From: Mucilaginibacter kameinonensis
GTDB lineage: Bacteria > Bacteroidota > Bacteroidia > Sphingobacteriales > Sphingobacteriaceae
Direction: 5' to 3'
Assembly: GCF_003675385.1 (NCBI RefSeq)
Contig: NZ_RCWZ01000004.1
Coordinates: 496,001-560,000 of the forward strand
Length of the DNA stretch: 64,000 bases
In this document: piece by piece, positions 37,223-46,191 of the stretch
Numbering within the stretch: position 1 is the stretch's first letter
Layout of the letters: every line of letters starts with the position of its first letter
Notes under the pieces: model-generated
The model's input: the letters and a program-made list of their open reading frames with translations, nothing else
Databases searched by the model: none
What the model was told of the DNA's origin: nothing
Position numbers and translations under genes: made by a program

Positions 37223-37479
37223 GGTACCTGTAATTTATCTTCAACGATTTCAACAACTTCTCCCGCAGTTTTATCCGGATCAAGGTCCCCGTCATCAATA
37301 CGCTCATCAGCTCCCTGTTCTTTGACATACTGATTTAATTTGCTTTCAAGGGAGCGGCACATGGGGTCATTATAGTTTAATTCCCCAAGCGTCGTACCAT
37401 CCTCCAGACCTTCGGCACTTCCGGGCAATTTTGAAACTTTAATAATGATCGTTTTTACATCTTTCTCGGTCTGTTCCAT
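37219..37479 (-). CDS. Small acidic protein coupled to the outer-membrane-like protein
   Basis: An 86-residue strongly acidic protein without signal peptide or membrane segment, with a DERIDDGDLDPDK stretch and a predicted helix near the C-terminus. It is not recognised. The ATGA overlap with the next gene supports it as a real gene. Upstream lies a 600-bp non-coding zone. Confidence 0.6.
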   Translation of the reverse strand: MEQTEKDVKTIIIKVSKLPGSAEGLEDGTTLGELNYNDPMCRSLESKLNQYVKEQGADERIDDGDLDPDKTAGEVVEIVEDKLQVP

Positions 37480-37865
37480 GGTTTAAGTTTTTACTTGTTA
37501 ATTACTGTCAGTGCTGCTAACGATCAAACGAAAAACGATTGCAGCTCTTCCCTGATGCCGGGAAGAAAATCCGGCATGGCAGAACTCAAATCTGTTCGAT
37601 GCAACTATCGAAGCCTGTAAAGGCTATCGCCAAACTAAGTCTCAGGAAAAAAAAGACAACGCACCAAGTTAATATTCCATTTAAGATTACTAACTGATAA
37701 TGAGATAAATATAAATATTAAAGTTTGGATAAAAAGAAAATATCTCAAATTAATACCTGGTTAATATTCTAATATTCTCAATCAATCAAACAAGAACTAT
37801 AGAAAAATATTTTCTTAAATTCTAAATTTTATAACATGAAGTAATTTTCCTAATCAACAACAAAC

Positions 37866-37910
37866 AATGATATCGCGATCAAATTTCCATTCCCTTAGCC
37901 CGATATCATT
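37866..37910. repeat. Perfect 10-bp inverted repeat upstream of the tra operon
   Basis: AATGATATCG (37866-37875) and CGATATCATT (37901-37910) are exact inverted copies separated by 25 bp. The 35-bp centre spacing could suit a regulator or recombination accessory protein. No T-run follows. Confidence 0.5.
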
Positions 37911-38046
37911 ACTAAAAATTGGCTGAATCAACAGGCCTCCTCCTGTAATCAGATCTGCCCGGCATAAATGGAGCGATTCTCCGTGCTGAGCAACGCTCAC
38001 TGCAAGCTGCACCAGCCGCGTTTTTCGCCACCGTTAAAATAGTCAG

Positions 38047-38071
38047 GCTCCGACTCGGAGCAACTCGGAGC
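38047..38071. repeat. Palindrome with adjoining direct repeat just upstream of the tra operon
   Basis: GCTCCGA-C-TCGGAGC (38047-38061) is a perfect palindrome, and its right arm ACTCGGAGC (38053-38061) is repeated at 38063-38071, exactly 10 bp on. A repeat at one helical turn is typical for cooperative operators. Confidence 0.5.
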
Positions 38072-38142
38072 ATTTCGGACAGTTGCTTTGGGAGTTTTGT
38101 ACTGTCGCCGCAGCAATGGGGCTGCGGTCAAAACTACCGCTT

Positions 38143-38721
38143 ATGTTTCATCAAATCTCATGGGCCGCCTATGGCGCCGGCGTATTACTGACGGCGGCCA
38201 TCTATTATGCCGTCATCGGGCTGATTTTTTACAAAACCGGATTCCGTAACCTTTTCGACAGGCTCCGGGGCAGAACCCGCTCCAATATCAACCTATCTGC
38301 CGGGGACCTTCCTTTACCTGATCACAGTATCGTCGGCCCGACCCGGACTGAGGACGTGGATTATGTGCCCCAGAACGAACTGGTTTTCGGGCCTGCAGAG
38401 AGCGCAGACGAAGCCTCGTCATCACCATCACCTTCCGGCACTGCCACAACGGATATTGACCCTCCTGAGGATTATTCCGGGATGATCGCTGAAGTAAAAA
38501 CATTGGTCAGGGTTGTCAACGAATCCGGGGAACCCAAAGAAAACTTCGAGCTGCTTTTCCGGCTGATCGTCGGAAAATACCCCGAACTGGCCGGCTCGGC
38601 GGCGGAACAGCAGGTTAACGACTACATGCTGAACGAAGGCGCAGCAGAACTCCCCTTTCCCCTGAACGAACAGGAACTTAAAACACTATGGTTGAACGAA
38701 GATAAACTACAAACCACATGA
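38143..38721 (+). CDS. Membrane-anchored protein heading the tra operon
   Basis: About 192 residues from the ATG at 38143 (MFHQISWAAY), the start that places one transmembrane helix at residues 8-30, as in small proteins that precede TraE in related elements. In-frame alternatives are ATG 38116 and TTG 38083. The rest is soluble and acidic, with a low-complexity SSSPSPSGTATT stretch, and is cytoplasmic by charge. Its stop overlaps the TraE start in ATGA. The function is unknown, but its fixed place suggests a conjugation role. Confidence 0.7.
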   Translation: MFHQISWAAYGAGVLLTAAIYYAVIGLIFYKTGFRNLFDRLRGRTRSNINLSAGDLPLPDHSIVGPTRTEDVDYVPQNELVFGPAESADEASSSPSPSGTATTDIDPPEDYSGMIAEVKTLVRVVNESGEPKENFELLFRLIVGKYPELAGSAAEQQVNDYMLNEGAAELPFPLNEQELKTLWLNEDKLQTT

Positions 38722-39062
38722 AAACGAACACCTTAAAATCCATTTCATCGCCACTGATAAAACTGTTCAGGGCAGCAATGGCTCTCATCGGCCTGATCAT
38801 TCTTTCCATCCGGGAAGCTTCCGCGCAGGACGGTAACGCGGGAATCAACGAGGCAACCACACAGGTGAAAAGCTATTTCGATACGGGCACCAACCTGATG
38901 TACGCGATCGGGGCGATCGTAGGCCTTGTGGGGGCGATCAAGGTCTTTAAAAAATGGAATGACGGCGAGCATGACACCGGGAAAGTCGCCTCCAGCTGGT
39001 TCGGGAGCTGCATTTTCCTCGTGGTTGTAGCTACGGTGCTGAAATCATTTTTCGGCGTCTGA
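38718..39062 (+). CDS. traE: TraE-type conjugation protein (DUF4134)
   Basis: A 114-residue protein with a cleaved leader (SIREASAQDG) and two membrane helices, one at about 52-70 with the GAIVGLVGAIKVFKKW motif of the family and one at about 92-112. It resembles VirB2-like pilins in size and layout, and in CTnDOT-type systems TraE opens the transfer gene block. Coupled to the preceding gene through ATGA. Confidence 0.88.
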   Translation: MKTNTLKSISSPLIKLFRAAMALIGLIILSIREASAQDGNAGINEATTQVKSYFDTGTNLMYAIGAIVGLVGAIKVFKKWNDGEHDTGKVASSWFGSCIFLVVVATVLKSFFGV

Positions 39063-39108
39063 TCGCAGGTATGATATAAAACTGAATTAAAACACTCATC
39101 GATTCATT

Positions 39109-39423
39109 ATGGCAATCTATCAGATCAACAAAGGCATTAACCGGCCTATCGAATTCAAAGGGCTGAAAGCCCAGTATATCGGCTATCTCGGCGGGGGCCT
39201 GGTTTGCCTGCTGGTACTCTTCGCCGTGCTTTATATAGCCGGTATGCCGGTTTTACTTTGTGTACTCATCATCGTTGCTCTGGGCGGCGCATTGTTTATG
39301 CAGGTTTACCGCCTGAGCCACCGTTACGGGGAGTTCGGGCTGATGAAGCGTGCCGCCAGGCGTTACCTGCCCGGGTACCTGAAATTCCGTTCCAGAAAAT
39401 TATTTTATCATTTATCCCGTTAA
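39109..39423 (+). CDS. traF: TraF-type conjugation protein (DUF4133)
   Basis: A 104-residue inner-membrane protein with two transmembrane segments (about 25-45 and 50-68) and the family opening YQINKGINRPIEFKGLKAQY. It resembles VirB3 in size and position directly before the VirB4-type ATPase, and ends 2 bp before the TraG start. Confidence 0.9.
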   Translation: MAIYQINKGINRPIEFKGLKAQYIGYLGGGLVCLLVLFAVLYIAGMPVLLCVLIIVALGGALFMQVYRLSHRYGEFGLMKRAARRYLPGYLKFRSRKLFYHLSR

Positions 39424-39425
39424 TC

Positions 39426-41900
39426 ATGGCCATATTCAGCAGCGCAGAACAGGTTTTCCCGATCTTCAAAGTCGAACACGGTTGTATGGTTTCCATGTAT
39501 GGAGACCTGACCATAGCTTACCAGCTTTTCCTGCCCGAGATCTTCACGCTTTCGGAAGACGATTATGAAACCTACCACCAGGCCTGGATCCGGGCGGTCA
39601 GGCTCCTGCCCCGGCACTGTATCCTGCACAAGCAGGACATCTTTGTCCGGAAAACCTATAACGGCGAGCAGGGTCTTCCTGCAAATTTCCTGACGGAAGC
39701 AGCGAACAGGCATTTCAGCGGCCGTCCTTTTCGCGGTCATACCTGCTACCTCATGCTGACCCAAAAGGCAGCAGACCGCAAACAGGCCAGTACGGCTTTT
39801 TCGGGGATCATGCGCAAGAACATCTCCCCGAAACAGGTCACCGACGAACGGATGCTCCCGGAGTTCCTGGAAAAGGCGGGCCAGTTCGAACGGATCGTGT
39901 CCGACAGCGGTTTCTTAAGGCTTGAACGGCTGAACGATGAGCAGATCACCGGCAGCCGCTTAACGGCCGGCCTGCTGGAACAATATTGCTTCCTGACGGG
40001 GCCGGACGAAAAACCGGTATTGAAAGATGTGCACCTGAAGGACCGGTTACAGATCGGCGACCAGCACGCCCTTTTGTTTACCCTTGCGGATGCGGAAGAC
40101 CTGCCGGCCCTGTGCGGCAGCAGGATCAATTATGATCAATACGGTACCGACAAAACAAAATTCCCGGTCGGTTTCGCTACGCAGCTCAACCTGCTGCTGG
40201 ACTGCAACCACATCTACAACCAGTACCTGTTTACCGGGGATCCCGCGAAAACGCTGAAACAGCTGGAGGCCAGGAAGCTCCGGCTACAGTCCTTGTCCGC
40301 TTACAGCAGGGAGAACACCATCGGCCGTGATGCTACGGATGCTTTTCTGAACGAAGCCATCGGCCAGCAGCGCTTACTGGTCAGGGCCCATTTTAATGTA
40401 CTGGCCTGGACGGACAACAAAGCGGAACTGCAGGACATCAAAAACAGGGTGGGATCTTCCATGGCGCAGATCGGGGCGAGCAGCAGGCTGGAATCCGACG
40501 GCGCCGCGCAGATCTGGTGGGCGGGGATACCGGGTAACGCCGCCGATTTCCCGATGAACGATACCTTCGACACTTTCCTTGAGCAGGGCACCTGTTTCCT
40601 CAACCTGGAAAGCAATTACCGCAGCGACCCTCCCGGTGAGGGTATCCGTTTCTGCGACCGGCTGAGCAGCAAACCGGTCTTTATCGATCTCTTCGACGCG
40701 CCACGGAAAGCCGGGATCACTTCCAACATGGGCATGCTGGTCTGCGGCACCTCCGGTGGCGGAAAAAGTATGACGGTCAACCATATCCTCCGCACGCTTT
40801 ACGATCAGGGCGCTCATTGCGTGACCGTGGATATCGGCGGCAGTTACAAAGGGCTTTGCAGCCTGGTCGGCGGTTATTATTTCACTTATGAAGAAGACAA
40901 CCCGATCCGATTCAACCCTTTCTATCTGCCGGAAGGCCAGTTGCTTGATACCGAAAAAAAAGAAACCCTGAAAGCCCTGCTGGTCACCTTGTGGAAACAG
41001 GAAAATGAAAGTTTTATACGCAGCGAATATGTCGCCCTATCCAATGCCCTGCAGGGCTATTACCAATACCTGCAGCAGCACCCTGATATTTTCGCCTGCT
41101 TTGATAGTTTTTATGATTACCTGGAAAGCGGCTACCGGAAAGCGTTGCGGGAGCAGAAAGTAAAAGACAAGGATTTCGATATCGACAATTTCCTGTACGT
41201 ACTGCGCCCCTATTACCGGGGCGGCGAATTCGACTACCTGCTGAACGCTGCGGAAAACCTCGACCTGCTGGAGCAGCGCTTCGTGGTGATCGAACTGGAT
41301 TCGATCAAGGACCATCCCATTCTCTTCCCGGTAGCGACCTTACTAACCATGGAAATGTTCCTCTCCAAAATGCGCAAGTTGAAAGGTGTCCGGAAAGTAC
41401 TGACCATAGACGAAGCCTGGAAAGCCATTGCCAACTCCGGCATGGCAGGCTTCATCCAGTATGCTTTCAAAACCATGCGGAAGTTCAACGGCATCCCCAA
41501 TGTGGTCACCCAGGAACTGGACGACCTGATCAGCTCCCCCATTGTCAAAGATGCAATCATCAATAACGCGCATATCAAGATCCTGATGGACATGCGCGGT
41601 TTCATGAACAAGTTTGACAAGCTCCAGGACGTACTGGGGATGCCGGATAAAGGAAAAACGCAGGTATTATCGGTCAATAAAGACAACCGGGAGATCTATA
41701 TCGACCTCGGCGGGCAGGTCATGAAAGTTTTCAAAAACGAACTGTCCCCCGAGGAATACTGGGCGTACACGACCGAGGGCCGGGAGCGGGTGCTGGTGGA
41801 GGAATACGCCGAAAAATACGGCAGTGTCGAAAAAGGAATCGAAGCCTTGCTCAGGGACCTGAAAACCAATTCACATAACCCAGTAAAACAACAGACATGA
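39426..41900 (+). CDS. traG: TraG conjugation ATPase (VirB4-type)
   Basis: An 824-residue ATPase, read from the ATG at 39426 that directly follows traF; the longer open frame back to 39204 overlaps traF and is rejected. Walker A GTSGGGKS is at 441-448 and Walker B LTIDEAWK near 660, followed by the NVVTQELDDL and LMDMRGFMNKF stretches typical for VirB4 proteins. It drives assembly of the type IV secretion channel on the cytoplasmic side. The next gene overlaps its stop by 4 bp. Confidence 0.95.
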   Translation: MAIFSSAEQVFPIFKVEHGCMVSMYGDLTIAYQLFLPEIFTLSEDDYETYHQAWIRAVRLLPRHCILHKQDIFVRKTYNGEQGLPANFLTEAANRHFSGRPFRGHTCYLMLTQKAADRKQASTAFSGIMRKNISPKQVTDERMLPEFLEKAGQFERIVSDSGFLRLERLNDEQITGSRLTAGLLEQYCFLTGPDEKPVLKDVHLKDRLQIGDQHALLFTLADAEDLPALCGSRINYDQYGTDKTKFPVGFATQLNLLLDCNHIYNQYLFTGDPAKTLKQLEARKLRLQSLSAYSRENTIGRDATDAFLNEAIGQQRLLVRAHFNVLAWTDNKAELQDIKNRVGSSMAQIGASSRLESDGAAQIWWAGIPGNAADFPMNDTFDTFLEQGTCFLNLESNYRSDPPGEGIRFCDRLSSKPVFIDLFDAPRKAGITSNMGMLVCGTSGGGKSMTVNHILRTLYDQGAHCVTVDIGGSYKGLCSLVGGYYFTYEEDNPIRFNPFYLPEGQLLDTEKKETLKALLVTLWKQENESFIRSEYVALSNALQGYYQYLQQHPDIFACFDSFYDYLESGYRKALREQKVKDKDFDIDNFLYVLRPYYRGGEFDYLLNAAENLDLLEQRFVVIELDSIKDHPILFPVATLLTMEMFLSKMRKLKGVRKVLTIDEAWKAIANSGMAGFIQYAFKTMRKFNGIPNVVTQELDDLISSPIVKDAIINNAHIKILMDMRGFMNKFDKLQDVLGMPDKGKTQVLSVNKDNREIYIDLGGQVMKVFKNELSPEEYWAYTTEGRERVLVEEYAEKYGSVEKGIEALLRDLKTNSHNPVKQQT

Positions 41901-42271
41901 ACTATTTAAAATCAGCAGTCCTTGGCTGTATGGCCCTGGCCGTGACCGCCTGTCAATCCACCAGTGACCATACAGTTACTGGCGTTTACGCTACCCGCTA
42001 CGAAAATGAATACGCTATGGGTAATGACACGATCATTGTCACCGCTTACAACCGATCAGCCCGTACCTACGAAATCGAAAAGCGGACCGGGTACCAGAAG
42101 ATCCGTCACGGCAAAATCCTGCCAAAGGAATATGCGCACAAAAAGTGGATGGCGCAATATGATCCTGAAAAACAAGTGCTCCAGGAAACCGTATTCGGCA
42201 GGCAGCTATTTCTGAACCCTGGCAAAAAAGAACTGACGATGGGCGAAACTCATTACCGGCGCGTGGAGTGA
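41897..42271 (+). CDS. Small lipoprotein of the tra operon
   Basis: A 124-residue lipoprotein with lipobox LAVTACQST (Cys near 19). The core has GVYATRYENEYAMGNDTIIV and YDPEKQVLQETVFGRQLFLNP, reminiscent of the small lipoproteins (DUF3876-like) found between TraG and TraI in Bacteroidota elements; I am not certain of that family. ATGA overlap with traG supports co-translation. It is probably attached to the outer membrane, with a possible channel or exclusion role. Confidence 0.75.
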   Translation: MNYLKSAVLGCMALAVTACQSTSDHTVTGVYATRYENEYAMGNDTIIVTAYNRSARTYEIEKRTGYQKIRHGKILPKEYAHKKWMAQYDPEKQVLQETVFGRQLFLNPGKKELTMGETHYRRVE

Positions 42272-42310
42272 TCAAGGGCCAGTCATCATTAAAAAAGGAA
42301 GGAGTTCATC

Positions 42311-42994
42311 ATGAAAAAAACGGGAATCATCCTAATCGTAACACTCGGCTTTTCATTGTTTTCGCTGCGACCGGAAAAGGCCCGGGCCCAGATTGCCGCC
42401 GCAGATGTCATCAAACTGACAGTGACTAAGGTCATCAAGGCCATCGACCTCAAAGTGCAGCGATTGCAAAACAATACGATCTGGCTTCAGAACGCCCAGA
42501 AAGTATTGGAAAACCAGCTATCCAAGCTGAGGCTTTCCGAGATCTCCGGCTGGTCCGGTAATCAGCAGCAGCTATTCAGCGGGTATTACGACGAGCTTTG
42601 GAAGATCAAAGCCGGCATTGCTTATTACCAGCGGATCAAAGACCTGACCGCCACCCAGGTGGCCATGGTCGGAGAATACAACAAAGCCTGGTCGCTGCTC
42701 CGGCAGGACAACCATTTCAATGCTGGCGAGATCAATCAGATGGAGGCTATTTACAATGGTATCCTTTCCGCCAGTCTCAAAAACCTTGATCAGCTGCTGT
42801 TGATCATCAGCAGTGACCGTACGCAGATGACGGATGAACAGCGCCTGGAGCTGATCAACCGGGCTGGCGACCGGCTCGATGAAAATTACAACGACCTGCG
42901 CAGGTTCAGTTCAGAAAACAAAATGCTCAGCCTGCAGCGCAGCAGGGACCTGGGTGATACTCAAACTATAAAAGCATTATATGGCATCGATTAA
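42311..42994 (+). CDS. traI: TraI-type conjugation protein, first of three tandem relatives
   Basis: A 227-residue exported protein with a signal peptide ending in ARAQ and long amphipathic helices. An AAGGAAGGAG stretch 8 bp before the ATG is one of the few strong ribosome binding sites in the window. The C-terminal pattern QMTDEQRLELI, then LRRFSSENKMLSLQRSRDLGDT and LYGI recurs in the two following genes. It is VirB5-like in character, probably a periplasmic or surface part of the channel. Confidence 0.8.
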   Translation: MKKTGIILIVTLGFSLFSLRPEKARAQIAAADVIKLTVTKVIKAIDLKVQRLQNNTIWLQNAQKVLENQLSKLRLSEISGWSGNQQQLFSGYYDELWKIKAGIAYYQRIKDLTATQVAMVGEYNKAWSLLRQDNHFNAGEINQMEAIYNGILSASLKNLDQLLLIISSDRTQMTDEQRLELINRAGDRLDENYNDLRRFSSENKMLSLQRSRDLGDTQTIKALYGID

Positions 42995-43673
42995 ACAGCT
43001 CAGGCATAAAGCAGGCAGGCTTGGGCAAAGGGCGCGGGCGCTGCTCCTCTTTTCATTCGTTACCGCTATCGCTTCCGGCATGGCGGCTGAAGCGAAAGCA
43101 CAGAGCTTCGCGGAATGGTTCCGGCAAAACAGCACGCAAAAAAAGTACCTGCTGCAACAGATCGCCGCGCTTCAGGTTTACGCAGGCTACCTGAAACAAG
43201 GCTACAGCGTGGCCCGCGGCGGGCTGGGCTCCATTTCCGGCTCCCTTACTGCTGAAAACCTTTTGCATGGCAGCTACTATAACCGCCTGGCCATTCCGGG
43301 ACAGGCTGTCAAAGACAACCCGCAGGTTGCCGAGATCCTGGTTTGGCAGCAGGATATCCTCGCATTGCTGGCCAGCACCGGACAGGTCCTGGGTTTAACC
43401 CAGGCCGAAAAGGATTATTTATCCGGGGTACGCTCGGCAGTCCTGAAAGACTGCGACCTGCAGCTGACGACGCTCCAGGCGATTATCAGAGACGGGCAAG
43501 CGCAGATGAGCGATGCAGAAAGGCTGGCGGGGATCGCCGGAATCCATTCGGCCATGCAGGATAATTACCATTTCGCCGCCTCCTTTTCCGCCCAGGTCAG
43601 ATCCTACGCCTTGCAACGGGCCCGGGAACATGGCGATGCACTGACAACCAGGGCGCTTTATAATATTAAATGA
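42981..43673 (+). CDS. TraI-like conjugation protein, second of three
   Basis: A 230-residue exported protein whose start overlaps the end of traI by 14 bp. After a signal peptide (about 15-40, ending in AKAQ) come helices and the same C-terminal pattern as its neighbours: QMSDAERLAGIAGIHSAM, SYALQRAREHGDA and LYNIK. Similarity to the third gene (alternating QIAALQVYAGYLKQGYSVARGGLG and MKTGYQIYQQGYGTIS) is stronger than to the first. Confidence 0.78.
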   Translation: MASIKQLRHKAGRLGQRARALLLFSFVTAIASGMAAEAKAQSFAEWFRQNSTQKKYLLQQIAALQVYAGYLKQGYSVARGGLGSISGSLTAENLLHGSYYNRLAIPGQAVKDNPQVAEILVWQQDILALLASTGQVLGLTQAEKDYLSGVRSAVLKDCDLQLTTLQAIIRDGQAQMSDAERLAGIAGIHSAMQDNYHFAASFSAQVRSYALQRAREHGDALTTRALYNIK

Positions 43674-43680
43674 ACCGGTT

Positions 43681-44328
43681 ATGAACAGATCAATAAAAAC
43701 GCTGGCGCTCGCCTTCATCCTAGCAGCGGCCCTGTTAAAAACAGGAAGGGCAAAAGCCCAGGAGCAGGAAATGCAGCAGCTACTACTGGATATCGAAAAG
43801 CTGACGCAGATGAAAAGTATCCTCTCGGACATGAAAACGGGTTACCAGATCTACCAGCAGGGCTACGGGACGATCTCCGCCCTCTCGAAGGGCAATTTCG
43901 ACCTGCATAACCTTTACCTCAGCGGCCTGCTTGCGGTCAGTCCCGCGGTAAGGAATTACGGCAGGGTAACGGAGATCCTGCTGATGCAGTCCCGACTGGT
44001 CAGCGAGTACAAAGAAAAGAGCGGACTGTTCCGAAAAAGCGGCAGTTTCTCCATCAGCGAGCTCAACTACATGGGCACCGTTTACGCCCGGCTTGTCTCC
44101 GAAACCCTGAACGACCTGGAGGAACTGACGAACATCGTCACGGCAGGCAAACTGCGGATGTCCGATGCCGAGCGCATCCGGGGAATCGACCGGATCTATT
44201 CGGCCAGCTCCGACAAGCTCGGGTTCCTCCGCTCCTTTAATGAACAAGGGATCATACTTTCTCTTCAACGGACGAAGGAGGCCGGCGACACCCGCTCGCT
44301 CAAACAACTTTACGGCCTGAACAACTAA
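43681..44328 (+). CDS. TraI-like conjugation protein, third of three
   Basis: A 215-residue exported protein with signal peptide ending in AKAQ, starting 7 bp after the preceding stop. It shares KMRMSDAERIRGIDRIYS-like and ILSLQRTKEAGDTRSLKQLYGL elements with the two upstream genes. Its own role is unknown; together the three could form a hetero-oligomer of the channel. Confidence 0.78.
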   Translation: MNRSIKTLALAFILAAALLKTGRAKAQEQEMQQLLLDIEKLTQMKSILSDMKTGYQIYQQGYGTISALSKGNFDLHNLYLSGLLAVSPAVRNYGRVTEILLMQSRLVSEYKEKSGLFRKSGSFSISELNYMGTVYARLVSETLNDLEELTNIVTAGKLRMSDAERIRGIDRIYSASSDKLGFLRSFNEQGIILSLQRTKEAGDTRSLKQLYGLNN

Positions 44329-44342
44329 AAAACTCCAATCTT

Positions 44343-45539
44343 ATGAAAAATAAACGGACGATTACCGCTTTAGCAGCGGTGGCAGGGATGATCTTTCCCC
44401 TGTTTTCCCACGCGGAAGGGCTCGCGGACGATATCCACGGCCTGCAGGGTACGCTCGACGGCGTTTACCAGGACATGCTGCCGCTCTGCGGCCAGCTGAT
44501 CGGCATAGGCCAGGGCACCGCGGGATTTGGCGCCTTATGGTATATTGCTGCCCGGGTCTACCGGCAGATCGCCAGCGCGGAGCCCATCGACTTTTACCCG
44601 TTGCTCCGGCCCTTCGCCCTGGGGCTGGCCATTTTGCTCTTCCCCGTAGTGATCGCGGTCATTAACGGCGTGATGCAGCCAACGGTCAGCGCGACCGGCA
44701 GCATGGTACAAAACTCGGACGCGGCCGTCGCACGGCTTCTCCAAGCCAAGGAGGATGCCATCAAAAAGACGAACTCCTGGCAGATGTACCAGGGCGAAGA
44801 TGGCAGCGGCGACCGGCAGAAATGGTATAAATATACCCATCCCGACGATCAGACCGGCAACAATGAGGGCATGTTCGAGAGTATCGGCAACGATCTCAAA
44901 TTCGCCATGGCCAAGGCCTCCTATAATTTCCGCAACACGGTCAAACAGTGGATGTCGGAAATCCTCCAGGTCTGCTACGAGGCAGCAGCGCTCTGCATCA
45001 ACACCATCCGTACTTTCTTCCTCATCGTGCTGGCCATACTGGGTCCGCTCGTCTTCGGGCTGTCCGTCTTCGACGGCTTCCAGCACGCGCTGACCTCCTG
45101 GCTGGCCAAATACCTCAACGTATTCCTATGGTTGCCGGTGGCCAATATATTCGGCGCGATCATCGGTAAAGTGCAGGAAAATATGCTGAAGCTGGATATT
45201 TCACAGGTGCAGGACACCGGCGATACCTTCTTCAGCTCAACCGATACGGCCTACCTGATCTTCCTGATCATCGGGATCATCGGCTATTTCACGGTCCCCG
45301 GCGTGGCCAATTATATCATCAGCCCCGGCGGCAGCCACGGCCTGCTGCATAAGGTCAATACCATGGTCATCAACGCCGGAAATACGACGATCCAGGCCGG
45401 TTCAGCTACCGGAGCAAGGATGCAGCAGGGCGCGACCAACCTTGTTAACGCCCCCGGCGATTTTATGAAAGGTTACAACAGCCCAGAACAAGAAGGACAA
45501 AAAGGTAATTACGAAGAGAAAAAGCTGTCGGGCCGCTAA
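44343..45539 (+). CDS. traJ: TraJ conjugation membrane protein (VirB6/TrbL-like)
   Basis: A 398-residue protein with a signal-like start and several transmembrane segments, in the patterns LLRPFALGLAILLFPVVIAV and FFLIVLAILGPLVFGLSVF, and a hydrophilic C-terminal tail rich in Gly and Gln. Such proteins form the inner-membrane platform of the channel. The family segment ADDIHGLQGTLDGVYQDMLP sits at the expected N-terminal site. Confidence 0.9.
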   Translation: MKNKRTITALAAVAGMIFPLFSHAEGLADDIHGLQGTLDGVYQDMLPLCGQLIGIGQGTAGFGALWYIAARVYRQIASAEPIDFYPLLRPFALGLAILLFPVVIAVINGVMQPTVSATGSMVQNSDAAVARLLQAKEDAIKKTNSWQMYQGEDGSGDRQKWYKYTHPDDQTGNNEGMFESIGNDLKFAMAKASYNFRNTVKQWMSEILQVCYEAAALCINTIRTFFLIVLAILGPLVFGLSVFDGFQHALTSWLAKYLNVFLWLPVANIFGAIIGKVQENMLKLDISQVQDTGDTFFSSTDTAYLIFLIIGIIGYFTVPGVANYIISPGGSHGLLHKVNTMVINAGNTTIQAGSATGARMQQGATNLVNAPGDFMKGYNSPEQEGQKGNYEEKKLSGR

Positions 45540-45569
45540 GTTATTTATTGACCATCAAACCGAAAGACT

Positions 45570-46190
45570 ATGTTCACCCATCTCAAAAATATCGACACCG
45601 CATTCAAACACATCAGGCAGTTCAGCATCTGGCTGACCGTCGCCAACCTGTTGTCAATTCTGTTCTTTATATACAAAAGCGGCCTGGCCGGCGCGGAAGC
45701 CCGCAACCGGGTGTATATCCTCCATAACGGAAGACTGCTGGAAGCAGGCGCATCAGAGCGCAGGGCCAACCTCCCGGTGGAACTGCGGGACCATATCAAG
45801 AACTTTCATGAAGCATTTTTCGACCTCAGCCCGGACGATAAAGCGATCCAGTCCAATGTGAGCCGGTCGCTCTACCTGGCTGACGAATCGGCCAAGCGGC
45901 AATATGACAACCTCCGGGAATCCGGGTATTACAACAACCTGATCTCCGCGAACATCTCGCAGGAACTGACGGTCGACAGCATCAGGCTGGAGGGTAACGA
46001 CTGGCCATTCACCTTTGCCTGTTATGCCACAGAAAAACTGGTGAGGTCCAGCGGTACAGCCTACCGCCGGCTGGTCACCCGCGGACAGGTAAGGAATATC
46101 AGCATCCAGACAGACAACAATCCTCACGGCTTTCTCATTCAGAACTGGGAAATATTATCCAACCGGGACACGACCCTTCAATCACACTGA
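45570..46190 (+). CDS. traK: TraK conjugation protein (VirB8-like)
   Basis: A 206-residue protein with a short cytoplasmic tail, one membrane helix (about 19-40), and a periplasmic NTF2-like domain carrying the family stretches LRDHIKNFHEAFFDLSPDD and NISQELTVDSI. TraK is the assembly scaffold comparable to VirB8. It lies 30 bp after traJ and 1 bp before traL. Confidence 0.92.
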   Translation: MFTHLKNIDTAFKHIRQFSIWLTVANLLSILFFIYKSGLAGAEARNRVYILHNGRLLEAGASERRANLPVELRDHIKNFHEAFFDLSPDDKAIQSNVSRSLYLADESAKRQYDNLRESGYYNNLISANISQELTVDSIRLEGNDWPFTFACYATEKLVRSSGTAYRRLVTRGQVRNISIQTDNNPHGFLIQNWEILSNRDTTLQSH

Positions 46191-46191
46191 C

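Larger units (their letters stand above)
37480..38142. other. AT-rich intergenic zone before the conjugation cluster
   Basis: No gene seen over about 660 bp, and the stretch 37650-37860 is strikingly AT-rich. It carries a hairpin ATGCCGG/CCGGCAT (37555-37577), a tandem TAATATTC pair (37762-37777), a 10-bp inverted repeat (37866-37910) and a palindrome with a direct repeat (38047-38071). It separates chromosome-like genes on the minus strand from the plus-strand tra operon, so it probably contains the tra control region and possibly an element boundary. Confidence 0.55.

Noticed and set aside
37555-37577. Hairpin ATGCCGG/CCGGCAT as a terminator
   Set aside because: No T-run on either strand and it lies upstream, not downstream, of the neighbouring genes; only mentioned as part of the intergenic zone.
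39204-39425. N-terminal extension of the TraG frame
   Set aside because: It lies entirely over traF in another frame, and the first 74 residues do not look like VirB4 sequence; the ATG at 39426 follows the traF stop directly.
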